DNA from: Terriglobus roseus DSM 18391
Lineage (GTDB): Bacteria > Acidobacteriota > Terriglobia > Terriglobales > Acidobacteriaceae
Direction of reading: 5' to 3'
NCBI RefSeq assembly: GCF_000265425.1
Contig: NC_018014.1
Location: forward strand, 2,046,001 to 2,110,000
Length of the DNA: 64,000 nt
Shown here: one piece after another, positions 42,918 to 52,789 of the stretch
Layout of the letters: each line of letters opens with the position of its first letter
Position numbering within the stretch: position 1 is the first letter of the stretch
The notes under the pieces: generated by a model
Told to the model about the DNA's origin: nothing
Database searches by the model: none
Seen by the model: the letters and a program-made list of their open reading frames with translations, nothing else
Position numbers and translations under genes: made by a program

Positions 42918-45017
42918 ATGTATTGGAATGGGGCCGGAATGCAATCAGGCAGTGCGTACGATGCGTCTCGTGTGAAAGTGCCAGCGGATAGATCTTCTTC
43001 AATAGACAGACGTCAGTTCCTGCAATACGCAGCAGGCGCAGGCATGATGCTTGGGTTGGGGCGAGGCGTCTTCGCGCAGGGTTTGGCTGCAGCATCGGAC
43101 AATCGTCTGCCGGATGGCAGCGGCCACGTGTCCTGGGAACAGCCACTGCAGTTCACCAAGACCTACTACGTCGACAACAAATCGCAGAAGGCGGACGACA
43201 ACGGCCCGGGCACTTCTGCAAAGCCCTTCCGCACGATTAACAAGGCGGCGCAGGTGCTTCAGCCGGGGGAGCGAGTTGTGATCGCCGCCGGTACGTATCG
43301 CGAATGCGTGCGCCCTATGCGCGGCGGGACAGGCGCCACGCGCATGATCAGCTATGAGGCTGCTCCGGGTGCGCAGGTCATCGTCAAGGGGTCAGAGATT
43401 CTGAAGGAGGGCTGGGAGAAAGAGTCGGTCGCAATGGGCCGCGGACCGCAAAGCGGACAGGTTACGGCCTGGCAGCATGAACTGAGCGGCAAGCTTTTCC
43501 CGGATGCCTACAATCCATTCGCACTGGCAAGTGCGCCGGGCGATCGCTCCTGGCTTGATACCAAGTCTGTCGACATGGGGCCTTACTTCCGTCGGCGCGG
43601 CCTGGTCTTTGTGGATGGCAAACCGCTTGAGCCGGTCGAGCAACTCCGTGAACTCGCTTCTGCAAATCTGCCTGGACCACCGCCGCCCACAGCTGCCAAG
43701 GTACTCAACGGACTCCCAACGCGCGTTCGCACCGCGCCCATCATGCAGGAGGTAGGCGGCACACCTGACGGTCGTTTCTGGGTGGAGAACTCAGGTACTG
43801 GAGTGCACGTACGTCTGCCGCAGGGAGAGCCTGCCGACCACACCATCGAAGTCACGACGCGTGAGCAGGTCTTCGCGCCGTCGCAAAAAGGTCTTGGTTT
43901 CATCCGAGTGAAGGGCATCACCTTTCAGCACGCGGGCAACGTGATCCCGGTGCCGCAACGAGGCCTGGTATCGACCGCGGGCGGCAACCACTGGATCATT
44001 GAGGGCAACACCATCGAGTGGGCGAACGGTACCGGCCTTGATATCGGGAATGGTGACTGGAACGGCCCCGGCGCACCGAATGCGGGTCTCAATCAGATCA
44101 TCCGTGGCAACACCATCCGCTACTGCGGTGTGGAGGCCATCGGTGGCATGGGCACGAAGAACACTCTAATTGAAGACAATCTGATCGAGTGGTGCGGCTG
44201 GGCCGATGCAGAACGTGCGTGGGAGGCGGGCGCGGTGAAATTTCATCGTGCGCAGAACATGCTCTTCCGGCGCAATGTCATCCGTCACATTCGCCATGCG
44301 AACGCGGTGTGGTTCGACAGCGGCAACGTCAACAATCGCATTACCAGCAACGTCTTCGCAGACGTCTTGACGGTGAGTGCCGCTGTACACATTGAGGTCA
44401 ATCTTCAGGAGAACCAAATCGACAACAACGTCATCTGGGACGTTCGCAATGCGGAGCCGGGAACACCCGGACAGAGAGGCTGCGCAGGTTCCGGCATCTT
44501 CATCAATGCCAGTGACCGCGTCGTCATCGCGCAGAACCTGATTGGTCGCTGCGATAACTCCGGCGTGTTTGCCATCATTCGCGAAGACCGAGCCGGTACC
44601 GGCACGGCTACGGGTAACAAGATCTTCAATAACATCTTCAGCCACTGCGGTAAGTCTGCCGTCGTCTTCCTGAACACCCGGAACGAGGCGGACGGCAACC
44701 TCTATGTTTCCATGCCACAGGGCTATCTCGGCTTCACGACATCCGACTCAAAGCAGTGGCTCGATCTTCCAGCTTGGCGCGAGACGCATGGCTGGGATAA
44801 GAACGGTGCAACAGCAGATGCGCAGATTGACTTCAACCCGGACACGCTGGAGCTGACCATGAGCAGCAAGCAGCCGCTTCCGACGGTGAGCGCCTTCAAC
44901 CATATCGACAACGATCTCTTCGGCAAGGCCACGGGCGCCACCCGATTACCCGGACCACTGGCTGATCCGAGTGCCAAGGCCGTCTGGAAACTTGATCCGC
45001 GTGTGTCGGTCGTTTAA
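42918..45017 (+). CDS. TAT-exported right-handed beta-helix protein
   Basis: 699 aa; an alternative ATG at 42939 would give 692. TAT signal DRRQFLQYAAGAGMMLGLG (residues about 30-48). The mature N-terminus KTYYVDNKSQKADDNGPGTSAKPFRTINKAAQ is the DUF1565 start of pectate-lyase-like beta-helices. Repeated N-rich turns (IEGNTIEWANGTG, IRGNTIRYCG, IEDNLIEWCG, FRRNVIRHIR) mark the helix coils. Family members include polysaccharide lyases and glycoside hydrolases. As the first gene after an arabinose-type operator, it probably acts on a pectic or arabinose-containing polymer. No catalytic residues can be assigned. Confidence 0.75.
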   Translation: MYWNGAGMQSGSAYDASRVKVPADRSSSIDRRQFLQYAAGAGMMLGLGRGVFAQGLAAASDNRLPDGSGHVSWEQPLQFTKTYYVDNKSQKADDNGPGTSAKPFRTINKAAQVLQPGERVVIAAGTYRECVRPMRGGTGATRMISYEAAPGAQVIVKGSEILKEGWEKESVAMGRGPQSGQVTAWQHELSGKLFPDAYNPFALASAPGDRSWLDTKSVDMGPYFRRRGLVFVDGKPLEPVEQLRELASANLPGPPPPTAAKVLNGLPTRVRTAPIMQEVGGTPDGRFWVENSGTGVHVRLPQGEPADHTIEVTTREQVFAPSQKGLGFIRVKGITFQHAGNVIPVPQRGLVSTAGGNHWIIEGNTIEWANGTGLDIGNGDWNGPGAPNAGLNQIIRGNTIRYCGVEAIGGMGTKNTLIEDNLIEWCGWADAERAWEAGAVKFHRAQNMLFRRNVIRHIRHANAVWFDSGNVNNRITSNVFADVLTVSAAVHIEVNLQENQIDNNVIWDVRNAEPGTPGQRGCAGSGIFINASDRVVIAQNLIGRCDNSGVFAIIREDRAGTGTATGNKIFNNIFSHCGKSAVVFLNTRNEADGNLYVSMPQGYLGFTTSDSKQWLDLPAWRETHGWDKNGATADAQIDFNPDTLELTMSSKQPLPTVSAFNHIDNDLFGKATGATRLPGPLADPSAKAVWKLDPRVSVV

Positions 45018-45071
45018 GCCAGCAACAGAAATCGTAACGGCAGTCGATACAGGACAACGAAAGCTCGATTG

Positions 45072-47294
45072 ATGAAGACGAAGATTCGGAACACCGGCTG
45101 GGTTGTTGCTGTCTCCCTGTGTGCATTGGCCGCGGTTGCGGCGGTGACTCCACGGCAACGCACGCCCACCTCAACGCTGGATGCAGGTCATACACGGTAC
45201 TCTGGGTTGTCGGAGATCAATCGCGGCAATGTGCAGAACCTGAAGCCCGTCTGGGTCTATGACACCGGCGTCAAAGGCCGCACCTGGCAAGGGAATCCCA
45301 TCGTTGTAGACGGCGTGATGTATCTCTCGATACCAGGCGGGGCATCTGCAATTGACCCGGAGACAGGCAAGGAATTATGGAAGTTCGTCCCCAAGGGTAT
45401 CTCGCGACCGGGGCGTGACCGAGGCGTGGCGTACTGGCCCGGCGACGGCGCGCTCACTCCGCGGATTATCTACGCAACGGTAGATCGCCTGTACGCGCTG
45501 GATGCGGTGACGGGTGTACCAGTCGGAGGTTTCGGCAAAGACGGCCTGGTGAACCTGCGGGATGACGTTGCCGACAAGTATCCCAACGCTCTCTACACGA
45601 TCTCTTCACCGGCTGCGATCTATAAGAACCTGGCGATCATCTCTCCGTCGACACAGGAGTTTGGCAGCAAAGGTCCCAGCGGCGACCCGCGCGCCTTTGA
45701 CGTCCGCACGGGCAAGCTTGTCTGGCGGTTCCATACCGTTCCACAACCCGGCGAGCCACAGGATGGTTCGTGGGGGCCGGAGGGCTGGAAGGAAAGAGCC
45801 GGACCAAGCGCGTGGGGCGGCGCTACCGTGGACGCGGCGACGGGGCTTGTCTTCATTCCCATTGGCAATCCCGATGACAGTTACAACGGCGTTGATCGCC
45901 CGGGTAAGAACTATTACGCCAACTCAATCGTCGCGCTCGATGCAGCGACGGGAACGCTGAAGTGGTTCTATCAATTCACGCATCACGACATCAACGACGT
46001 CGACGCGCCTGCCGCGCCAAGCCTGATTGATATCCGCCGCAACGGTCAGTTGATCCCCGCGCTGGTTGAGGTGCCGAAGTCGGGACTCGCATTTGTGCTG
46101 GACCGTCGCACAGGCAAGCCGGTCTTCGGAGACGAGGAGCGACCCGTGCCTCAAAGCGACGTGCCGGGTGAGCATAGTTCGCCGACGCAGCCTTTTCCTA
46201 TGAAGCCGCTGCCATTGGCGAAGACAAGTGTGACGAAGGCGGACATCACGACGATGTCGCCGGAAGCACATGCGTTCTGCCTGGCGCAGTGGGACAAGCT
46301 GCAACTGCACAACGACGGTCCATATACTCCGGTCAGCATCAAGGGCACCACGCTGTTTGCGCCGGGAACCTCTGGCGGTGGCAACTGGGGCGGCGTCTCA
46401 ACCGATCCGCGGCTCGGCTACTTCTTCGCAAATATCTCCAATGTGCCAACGACAAGCCGGATGGTCCCGGATGCAGCGGGCGGCTACAAATTGGAGGGCG
46501 CCTATGGCCGCTTCAACGATCCAAAGGGCTGGCCCTGCATCAACCCGCCATGGGGCGAACTGATCGCCGTGAACGCAAACACGGGCGACATTGCATGGCG
46601 CACACCACTGGGTACGTCGGACGATTATGGTGCGGCAAGTAAGAACGCCGGCACGGCAAATATCGGTGGATCGATCGCCACTGCGGGTGGTCTTGTCTTC
46701 ATCGGCGCGACGGTCGACTCGCGCTTCCGTGCCTTTGATTCACGTACCGGCAAAGAGGTGTGGACCGTGTCGGTGCCCGCGCCCGCAGTCTCGACGCCGA
46801 CGACTTATCGCGGCAAGAGTGGGCGGCAGTATGTCGTGATTCCGGATGGCGGACCCGGCACAATCGGCATGCCGGGGCGCTTCTCCAGCTTCCACGCGAT
46901 CCTACTGGCTTACGCGCTTCCAAAGCCTGGTGAGGCTGCGGTGGACCTGACGCAGTTCGCTCCCACGCCGATGCAACTTCCACCCAGACCTCCCGGCGGC
47001 CAGACTCCGAGCGGGCCATCCACCGCGGCGCTTCCGGCATCGGCAGGGCCAACTACATTGCCGGACGGCGCAGGTAAGGACGACGTGTTGAGTATGTGCG
47101 GGCAGTGTCATGGTGTCAGCACAGCGGTGGCAGTCCGCCGGTCGTCTGAGGGCTGGCATGACCTCATCCAGGACATGCGCTCGAGAGGAGCACAGGGAGA
47201 TAACGCCAAGGCAGCACGAGTGCAGGACTATCTCTCACGATACTTCGGCATGATGCCGGTCCCGATCGACTCTGTCGCTGTGCCGAAGCCGTGA
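45072..47294 (+). CDS. PQQ-dependent dehydrogenase with C-terminal cytochrome c site
   Basis: 740 aa, from ATG 45072 rather than the adjacent TTG. Exported (WVVAVSLCALAAVAAV). The eight-bladed quinoprotein propeller shows repeated W-motifs and sequences such as YSGLSEINRGNVQNLKPVW, ALDAATGTLKWFYQFTHHDINDVD, ELIAVNANTGDIAWRTPLG and FDSRTGKEVWTVSV. The tail carries CGQCH at residues 676-680, a haem-c attachment site. Related enzymes oxidise aldoses or alcohols in the periplasm, passing electrons through cytochrome to the respiratory chain. The substrate is not readable; context suggests an aldose such as arabinose or galactose. Confidence 0.85.
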   Translation: MKTKIRNTGWVVAVSLCALAAVAAVTPRQRTPTSTLDAGHTRYSGLSEINRGNVQNLKPVWVYDTGVKGRTWQGNPIVVDGVMYLSIPGGASAIDPETGKELWKFVPKGISRPGRDRGVAYWPGDGALTPRIIYATVDRLYALDAVTGVPVGGFGKDGLVNLRDDVADKYPNALYTISSPAAIYKNLAIISPSTQEFGSKGPSGDPRAFDVRTGKLVWRFHTVPQPGEPQDGSWGPEGWKERAGPSAWGGATVDAATGLVFIPIGNPDDSYNGVDRPGKNYYANSIVALDAATGTLKWFYQFTHHDINDVDAPAAPSLIDIRRNGQLIPALVEVPKSGLAFVLDRRTGKPVFGDEERPVPQSDVPGEHSSPTQPFPMKPLPLAKTSVTKADITTMSPEAHAFCLAQWDKLQLHNDGPYTPVSIKGTTLFAPGTSGGGNWGGVSTDPRLGYFFANISNVPTTSRMVPDAAGGYKLEGAYGRFNDPKGWPCINPPWGELIAVNANTGDIAWRTPLGTSDDYGAASKNAGTANIGGSIATAGGLVFIGATVDSRFRAFDSRTGKEVWTVSVPAPAVSTPTTYRGKSGRQYVVIPDGGPGTIGMPGRFSSFHAILLAYALPKPGEAAVDLTQFAPTPMQLPPRPPGGQTPSGPSTAALPASAGPTTLPDGAGKDDVLSMCGQCHGVSTAVAVRRSSEGWHDLIQDMRSRGAQGDNAKAARVQDYLSRYFGMMPVPIDSVAVPKP

Positions 47295-47412
47295 CGAAGG
47301 AGTCGGATCAAGGTGCCCGTTGACAGCGGGGCATTGAGGAAGCTAGTTTTCTCCACGCCTCGAACTTATCTCATTCGCAGTCACTGATCTCGAAGGGGAT
47401 TGGTGGAAATTA

Positions 47413-47424
47413 GTAAACGTTTTC
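47413..47424. promoter_or_regulatory. LacI-type operator (site 2)
   Basis: GTAAACGTTTTC, the exact reverse complement of GAAAACGTTTAC. It lies 36 bp before the start of the following small exported protein, in a 166-bp intergenic gap. Confidence 0.65.
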
Positions 47425-47460
47425 CATTATCTCGTGATGGATCGTGATTTGAGAGGAAGC

Positions 47461-47883
47461 ATGAATAGAAGATCGCTCCTGAAGTACTCGACCATGCTCG
47501 GTGTCACCAGTTCCTTGTCGTCGCTCGTCCTTGCAGAGGCTGAGCCAGCGAAGGGAAGCGGCGGCGGCATCGTTCTCTACTGCGACCTGGCAATCGATCC
47601 GGCGCGTGAGCAGGAGATGTTGCACCACTTCCACATGGACTTCCTGCCGGCTGCGGCAAAGTTTGACGGCTACATCGACGTCAAGATGTTGAAGCTTCGT
47701 AAGGTGATGCAGGGCCAGCCGGCGCCGATGCCGAACATCAACTATCGCTTCCAGCTCACGTACAAGAGCGAGGAACTGCGCCAGAAGTGGATCGCGTCGG
47801 CAATCCATCAGCGCGTGTGGCCGCTGATCGAAGACACCGTGACGAACAAGGATTACCTGGTCTTGCTCACGGACAAGGCTTAG
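47461..47883 (+). CDS. Small exported protein, dimeric alpha/beta-barrel-like
   Basis: 140 aa from ATG 47461, with GAGGAAG just upstream; in-frame ATGs at 47434 and 47437 lack this. A twin-arginine-like signal (MNRRSLLKYSTMLGVTSS) precedes a short ferredoxin-like domain: IVLYCDLAIDPAREQEMLHHFHMDFLPAAAKFDGY, YRFQLTYKSEELRQKW, VWPLIEDTV. The pattern resembles antibiotic-monooxygenase/EthD-like small barrels, which vary widely in function. It starts the second operator-controlled unit of the arabinose locus. I do not assign a reaction. Confidence 0.65.
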   Translation: MNRRSLLKYSTMLGVTSSLSSLVLAEAEPAKGSGGGIVLYCDLAIDPAREQEMLHHFHMDFLPAAAKFDGYIDVKMLKLRKVMQGQPAPMPNINYRFQLTYKSEELRQKWIASAIHQRVWPLIEDTVTNKDYLVLLTDKA

Positions 47884-47934
47884 ACGAGCAGTTTCAGTCG
47901 ACGAATGGTTTGTTCCAGGGAAGAAAGCACACAG

Positions 47935-48972
47935 ATGAGATTGAACTCGAGATGGATCGTATGGAGCGTCATGAGTGTGGCGCTCGCCGGATGCAAGGCG
48001 AAGCAGCCCGCTCCGGCGGTCGTCGCGTCCCCGCCAGCCCAGGCAGCGTCAGCCAGCCTGGAAGTCGTGCGGCTCGATGCTGCGCTGGATGCTGTCATCG
48101 CACCCGGCACGAAGATCGAGAAGGTCGCAAGCGGCTTCGTCTTCGCTGAGGGCCCAATGTGGCATGAGGGACAACTGTGGTTCTCCGATGTGGCCGGGAA
48201 CAAGATGTACGCCATGACGGCGGACGGACACACACCCGTCTTAATCGATCACGCCGGCGGCCTGGATAGCTATCCCGCTGGAATGCCTAAGGGATCGAAC
48301 GGCATGGCGACCGACAAGGACGGCAGCGTGCTGATGACGCAGCACGGTGTACGTCGCATCGCCCGGCTTGATGATCACCAGAAGCCGACCACCTTCCTCG
48401 ACCGATTTGAAGGCAAACGCTTCAACAGTCCCAACGACCTCGTCTTTGCACCGGATGGTTCGTTGTGGTTTACGGATCCGCCCTATGGGCTCACCGGCCA
48501 GGACCGCGACCCCGCGAAAGAGCTGCCCTTTAACGGCGTCTACCGCTATGCGAACGGCAAGCTGACCGCGCCCATTCGCGAGCTGGCCCGACCCAATGGC
48601 ATCGGCTTCACGTCGGATGGCAAGACGCTCTATGTGTCGAACTCCGGACCCGAGATGTATGTGGAGAGATACGACGTCAACGCGGACGGGACGGTCTCGA
48701 AAGGCACGCGGTTTATCGAGTACCCCGGCAGCGCTCCGGACGTTCCCGATGGCCTGAAGCTCGACTCAGCGAATAACCTCTGGACATCCGGGCCGGGTGG
48801 CATTCGCATTATCTCGCCTGCAGGTAAGGTCCTGGGACAGATCAAGCTGCCGGAAGTCGCCGCGAACATGGCCTGGGCCGACGGCGGCAAGACGCTGTAC
48901 ATCACGGCTTCCACCAGCATCTATCGCCTTCCGGTCAAGACGCCGGGAGCTTTGCCTCACTACGTCAAGTAA
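47935..48972 (+). CDS. SMP-30/gluconolactonase-family lipoprotein
   Basis: 345 aa from ATG 47935. Lipoprotein signal MRLNSRWIVWSVMSVALAGC, with Cys20 as the lipidated residue. The six-bladed propeller has SMP-30 features: FAEGPMWHEGQLWFSDVAGN (metal-binding Glu), RFEGKRFNSPNDLVFAPDGSLWFTDPPYG (Asn and Asp ligands), RPNGIGFTSDGKTLYVSNS and PDGLKLDSANNLW. Such enzymes open aldonolactones to sugar acids. Placed after a PQQ dehydrogenase and before a sugar-acid-type MFS transporter, a periplasmic aldonolactonase role is a reasonable inference. Confidence 0.85.
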   Translation: MRLNSRWIVWSVMSVALAGCKAKQPAPAVVASPPAQAASASLEVVRLDAALDAVIAPGTKIEKVASGFVFAEGPMWHEGQLWFSDVAGNKMYAMTADGHTPVLIDHAGGLDSYPAGMPKGSNGMATDKDGSVLMTQHGVRRIARLDDHQKPTTFLDRFEGKRFNSPNDLVFAPDGSLWFTDPPYGLTGQDRDPAKELPFNGVYRYANGKLTAPIRELARPNGIGFTSDGKTLYVSNSGPEMYVERYDVNADGTVSKGTRFIEYPGSAPDVPDGLKLDSANNLWTSGPGGIRIISPAGKVLGQIKLPEVAANMAWADGGKTLYITASTSIYRLPVKTPGALPHYVK

Positions 48973-49013
48973 GTCGTACGGTTGTTGCTACAAGATCGGG
49001 AGTAAGTCAGCGA

Positions 49014-50372
49014 ATGGACGTGAAACGCAACACGAGAGTACGTTGGGCGCTTGCTTCCTGGCTATTTGTTCTGAGCGCGGTGGCGTTCCTTGACCGGACG
49101 AATGTCTCCATCGCCGGCCTGCAGATCAGCAAAGAGTACGCACTCGGGAACCAGCGTCTGGGCTGGATGGCGAGCGCCTTCCTGATCGCCTATGCAGCCT
49201 TCCAGGTCCCGGCGGGATGGGTCTCCGCGCGGTACGGCCCGCGGCGCGTCCTCGCGTTCGGAGTGCTTTGGTGGGGGGTTGCAACGGCGCTCACGGCCCT
49301 GCTGCCCGCGTCCGTCTCACACGCCGCGATGATCCTGGTAGCGCTGCGATTCGGTCTTGGCGTGGGCGAGTCGGTGATGTATCCCGCGGCGAATCAGTTC
49401 GTGATGCGTTGGTTCCCGGCGGAAGAGCGTGGCCTCGTTAATGGACTCATCTTCGCAGGCGTCGGAGCAGGCAGTGGACTCACACCGCCGCTGCTGACCT
49501 GGTTCATCCTGCATCACGGCTGGCGCTCTGCCTTCTGGCTAAGCGCGGCAACGGGACTGGTTGCAGGCGCCATCTGGTGGTGGATCGCGCGAGACCGTCC
49601 TGAAGAGCACCCGTGGGTACAGACCTCTGAGCTGCGCCTTATCCGTGGAATAGCTAACGCCGACGCAGCAACTCCCGCACTGCAAGCGGCGCCTAAGACC
49701 GTGCCGTGGAAGTTAATTCTCGGCCGCACCGATCTGCTCGCCATGATGGCTGCTTACTTTGGATTTCTTTACGTCGCGTGGATCTACTTCAGCTGGTTCT
49801 TCATCTACATGGCGCAGGTGCGCGGCTTCGACATGAAAGCCAGCGCGCGATACACCATGCTGCCTTTCCTTTCGATGACCGTCTTCTGTCTGGCGGGCGG
49901 CAAGCTGAATGACGTGCTCGCGCGTAAGTATGGTGTGCGTGCGGGCCGGTGCGGCCTTGCTGCCGGCGCATCGTTGCTTACGGCGGTCTTCCTGATCCTT
50001 GGATCGCAGACACACAGTCCGCAACTGGCCGGCTATATCCTCGCGCTCGGAGCCGGCGCGCTCTATCTGTCGCAGAGCTCCTATTGGGCCGCCTCGATCG
50101 ATATCGCCGGCCCCAGCTCCGGTATCTTCTCCAGCATGGTCAATATGGGCGGACAGATCGGCGGCGCAGTCACCGCGTCCCTGACGCCATGGATCGCCCA
50201 GCGCTTCGGATGGACGACCTCTTTTGCCACCGCCGCAGCATTCGCAGTGTTATCCGCAATCCTCTGGCTTACTGTGCATCCGGAGCGGCCGCTTGCAGGC
50301 GAGGCGAGTGAGCCTGCCGAAGGCGTCCAGAGAGTACCCGGACGTCTTAAAGCAGCCGCGCAGAGTGCCTGA
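49014..50372 (+). CDS. MFS transporter, ACS (anion:cation symporter) type
   Basis: 452 aa, 12 predicted transmembrane segments. Opening [65 protein letters not shown] is the hexuronate/glucarate/phthalate transporter branch, which carries sugar acids and other organic anions with protons. It lies 41 bp after the lactonase gene and 32 bp before the bicupin, all one strand. Uptake of the aldonate produced by the two enzymes upstream is the simplest inference. Confidence 0.85.
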   Translation: MDVKRNTRVRWALASWLFVLSAVAFLDRTNVSIAGLQISKEYALGNQRLGWMASAFLIAYAAFQVPAGWVSARYGPRRVLAFGVLWWGVATALTALLPASVSHAAMILVALRFGLGVGESVMYPAANQFVMRWFPAEERGLVNGLIFAGVGAGSGLTPPLLTWFILHHGWRSAFWLSAATGLVAGAIWWWIARDRPEEHPWVQTSELRLIRGIANADAATPALQAAPKTVPWKLILGRTDLLAMMAAYFGFLYVAWIYFSWFFIYMAQVRGFDMKASARYTMLPFLSMTVFCLAGGKLNDVLARKYGVRAGRCGLAAGASLLTAVFLILGSQTHSPQLAGYILALGAGALYLSQSSYWAASIDIAGPSSGIFSSMVNMGGQIGGAVTASLTPWIAQRFGWTTSFATAAAFAVLSAILWLTVHPERPLAGEASEPAEGVQRVPGRLKAAAQSA

Positions 50373-50404
50373 AGAGCGTTCCAACAGATCGAGTTTCTAA
50401 GGAG

Positions 50405-51331
50405 ATGACCGTGCAGGCAAAGTTGATCTTTACATTGCTTTTCGTGTCCGCAGCATCGACTTCGTCCGCGCAGACGGCGACGCCTCCGGCCCGCACGCCG
50501 CAAACGTTGGAACAACGTATCGGCCACACCGATCCGGCGAAGGCAATGCATCAGTCGGCCGTGCATGACGGCGCAGGTGCTGTCGACTTCCGGCCACTCC
50601 TTGGAATGAATGCGACGGATACGAACCTCATCTTCTTCCATCGCGGTGTCATTGAGCCAAAGAGCGGCATCGGGCAGCACTTCCATAACAAGTGTGAGGA
50701 GATGTTCGTCATCCTCGACGGCGAGGCACAGTTCACAGTCGATGGACACACCTCATTACTCAAAGGGCCCGTCGCTGTGCCGGACATCATGGGCCATGCC
50801 CACGGCATCTACAACGCGACGGACAAGCCGGTGCAGTGGCTCAACATCAACGTGGGTATGAGTAAGGTCTACGATGCCTTCAATCTCGGCGACTCGCGTG
50901 TGGGCGCCGCACTCGATCCCGTGCCCCAGTTCGTCTCCATGCACTTCGACCGGTCTCTGTTGAAGCCCGTGGATCACATGGGCGGTGGCACCGGCACGGT
51001 GCAGTACCGCCGCGCGCTGCCACCCAGCGTCTTCTCCACCACCTGGTCTTACGTGGATCATCTGCTGCTCCCACCCGGCAGTTCTGTAGGACCGGCGACG
51101 AAGGCCACACTGAGCGAGGTCTATTACGTGATGAACGGTAGCGGCGAGGCGCACATCGGTACAGAATCGGCTGCAATTCATACGGGAGACGCCATCCCGG
51201 TCCGACTCGATGAGGCAGAGGGATTCACCAACAACGGCAGTGAACCGCTGGAGTTCCTGATCGTCGGCGTGGCAAAGGACTTTGCAGCAAAAGACGCGCT
51301 GATGAACGCGCCGCGGCCACGCGGAAACTAA
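50405..51331 (+). CDS. Exported bicupin protein
   Basis: 308 aa with signal peptide ([18 protein letters not shown]). Two cupin barrels: the first (about residues 60-160) has [26 protein letters not shown] and [15 protein letters not shown] with metal-binding His/Glu; the second (about 205-300) has [34 protein letters not shown], with fewer His ligands. Cupins range from isomerases to oxygenases and sugar-binding proteins. Position in the periplasmic oxidation/transport set suggests a sugar or sugar-acid substrate, but no reaction is assigned. Confidence 0.8.
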   Translation: MTVQAKLIFTLLFVSAASTSSAQTATPPARTPQTLEQRIGHTDPAKAMHQSAVHDGAGAVDFRPLLGMNATDTNLIFFHRGVIEPKSGIGQHFHNKCEEMFVILDGEAQFTVDGHTSLLKGPVAVPDIMGHAHGIYNATDKPVQWLNINVGMSKVYDAFNLGDSRVGAALDPVPQFVSMHFDRSLLKPVDHMGGGTGTVQYRRALPPSVFSTTWSYVDHLLLPPGSSVGPATKATLSEVYYVMNGSGEAHIGTESAAIHTGDAIPVRLDEAEGFTNNGSEPLEFLIVGVAKDFAAKDALMNAPRPRGN

Positions 51332-51364
51332 ACTGCAGCAAGAGTGGTTCGTGAGGAGTTGTTG

Positions 51365-52762
51365 ATGGTCCTGGTGAAGCGTTGGATCGCAGTGGCGATA
51401 TTGTTGTTCGCGGCCTTTGCGCCTGCGCAGAAGGTCGAGAAGCAGTCGAAGCAGCGCGTAAAACCAGCACTCGCAGCGCGGCCGCCACTGGGATGGAATA
51501 GCTGGGACTCGTACGGTCTGCGGATTGATGAGCAGCAATTCCGAGACAACGTGAAGGTGCTCACGAACAAGCTCAAACCCTTTGGTTATGACTACGCCGT
51601 CATCGACGAAGGCTGGTTCCTGCGCAACCCGGAATCACGACCGCACCCTGAACTTCTGCAATACGAACTCGATGCGAACGGCCGTTACATCCCGGTACCG
51701 TCAAGGTTTCCTTCGGCAACAGCTGGCACAACCAATGTCGGCTTTGCACCCATCGGGAAGTGGCTCCACGCGCAGGGACTGAAGTTCGGTATTCACATCG
51801 TGCGAGGGATCCCGCGCGAGAGTGTGAAGCGGGACCTGTCCATCGAAGGTTCAACCTTCAAACTGGCGGACGCCGCAGATCAAAGCGATGCATGCCCCTG
51901 GGATCCCACCAACTGGGGCGTCAAAGACACACCAGCCGGTCAGGCCTGGTACGACGCGCTGCTTCGTCAGTACGCGGTCTGGGGAGTCGACTTTCTCAAA
52001 GTCGACTGCATCTCCAACAACCCCTACAAAGTTAGTGAGATTCGACAAATTCGCCTCGCCATTCAGCACGCCGGCCGGCCTATGGTGCTCAGTCTGTCAC
52101 CCGGGCCGACCTCGGTCGACCACGCTGAGGAAGTCATCGCCATGTCACAGATGTGGCGCATCTCGAATGACGTATGGGATGTGTGGTCGACGAAGGCGCC
52201 ATTTCCAAAGAGCGTGAAAGATCAATTTGCGCAGGCCGCGAAGTGGAGCAAATACGCAGGCCCTGGGCACTGGCCCGATGCGGACATGCTGCCGATTGGG
52301 GAACTCACGCCGTACCCGGATGTGGGTAAGGTCGCGCGGCATACTCGCCTGACTCCTGCGGAACAACGAACGATGGTGACGCTCTGGTCCTTCGCGCGAA
52401 GCCCGTTGATGGTGGGGGCAAACCTCACGCAACTCGATGAACCGACGACGGCTCTGCTGACGAATAGGAACCTGCTTCGCATCGATCAAAACGCAATCGC
52501 AAGCAGGGAAGTAAGGCACGACGGTGAAACCATTGTGTGGACCTCCGACCTGCCGAACGGACAGTTCGCTGTTGCCGCATTCAACATCGGTGACGAACCA
52601 GCCGATGGCGCGTGGCAGCTCTCCGACCTGGGTCTTCCAGCAGGTAGCTTCAGCGTTCGAGACGCCTGGGAAGGCACAGAGAAGGGCAGCGCGACAGACC
52701 TGAAGGTGCACCTGGAACCGCATGCCACAGCGGCCTACGTCTTGACCCGGAATCATCAGTAA
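51365..52762 (+). CDS. Glycoside hydrolase family 27 (alpha-galactosidase / beta-L-arabinopyranosidase)
   Basis: 465 aa from ATG 51365 (GAGGAG upstream); signal peptide to about residue 22. GH27 barrel: RPPLGWNSWDSYGLRIDEQQF, YDYAVIDEGWF (Asp81-Glu82), FGIHIVRGIPRE, the nucleophile region DFLKVDCIS (Asp214), acid/base region MWRISNDVWDVW (Asp269) and SPLMVGANL. Classic alpha-galactosidases have two aspartates where this has Asp-Glu, a change associated with L-arabinopyranose-cleaving members. Given the araBAD context, beta-L-arabinopyranosidase is plausible but alpha-galactosidase is not excluded. A C-terminal beta-sandwich domain is present. Confidence 0.88.
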   Translation: MVLVKRWIAVAILLFAAFAPAQKVEKQSKQRVKPALAARPPLGWNSWDSYGLRIDEQQFRDNVKVLTNKLKPFGYDYAVIDEGWFLRNPESRPHPELLQYELDANGRYIPVPSRFPSATAGTTNVGFAPIGKWLHAQGLKFGIHIVRGIPRESVKRDLSIEGSTFKLADAADQSDACPWDPTNWGVKDTPAGQAWYDALLRQYAVWGVDFLKVDCISNNPYKVSEIRQIRLAIQHAGRPMVLSLSPGPTSVDHAEEVIAMSQMWRISNDVWDVWSTKAPFPKSVKDQFAQAAKWSKYAGPGHWPDADMLPIGELTPYPDVGKVARHTRLTPAEQRTMVTLWSFARSPLMVGANLTQLDEPTTALLTNRNLLRIDQNAIASREVRHDGETIVWTSDLPNGQFAVAAFNIGDEPADGAWQLSDLGLPAGSFSVRDAWEGTEKGSATDLKVHLEPHATAAYVLTRNHQ

Positions 52763-52789
52763 GTCACGAGTTACTACCGGTGAGTAGGA

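Noticed and set aside
42736..42975. 79-aa ORF upstream of the beta-helix gene
   Set aside because: It spans the operator, lacks a ribosome-binding site and overlaps the start of the real gene.
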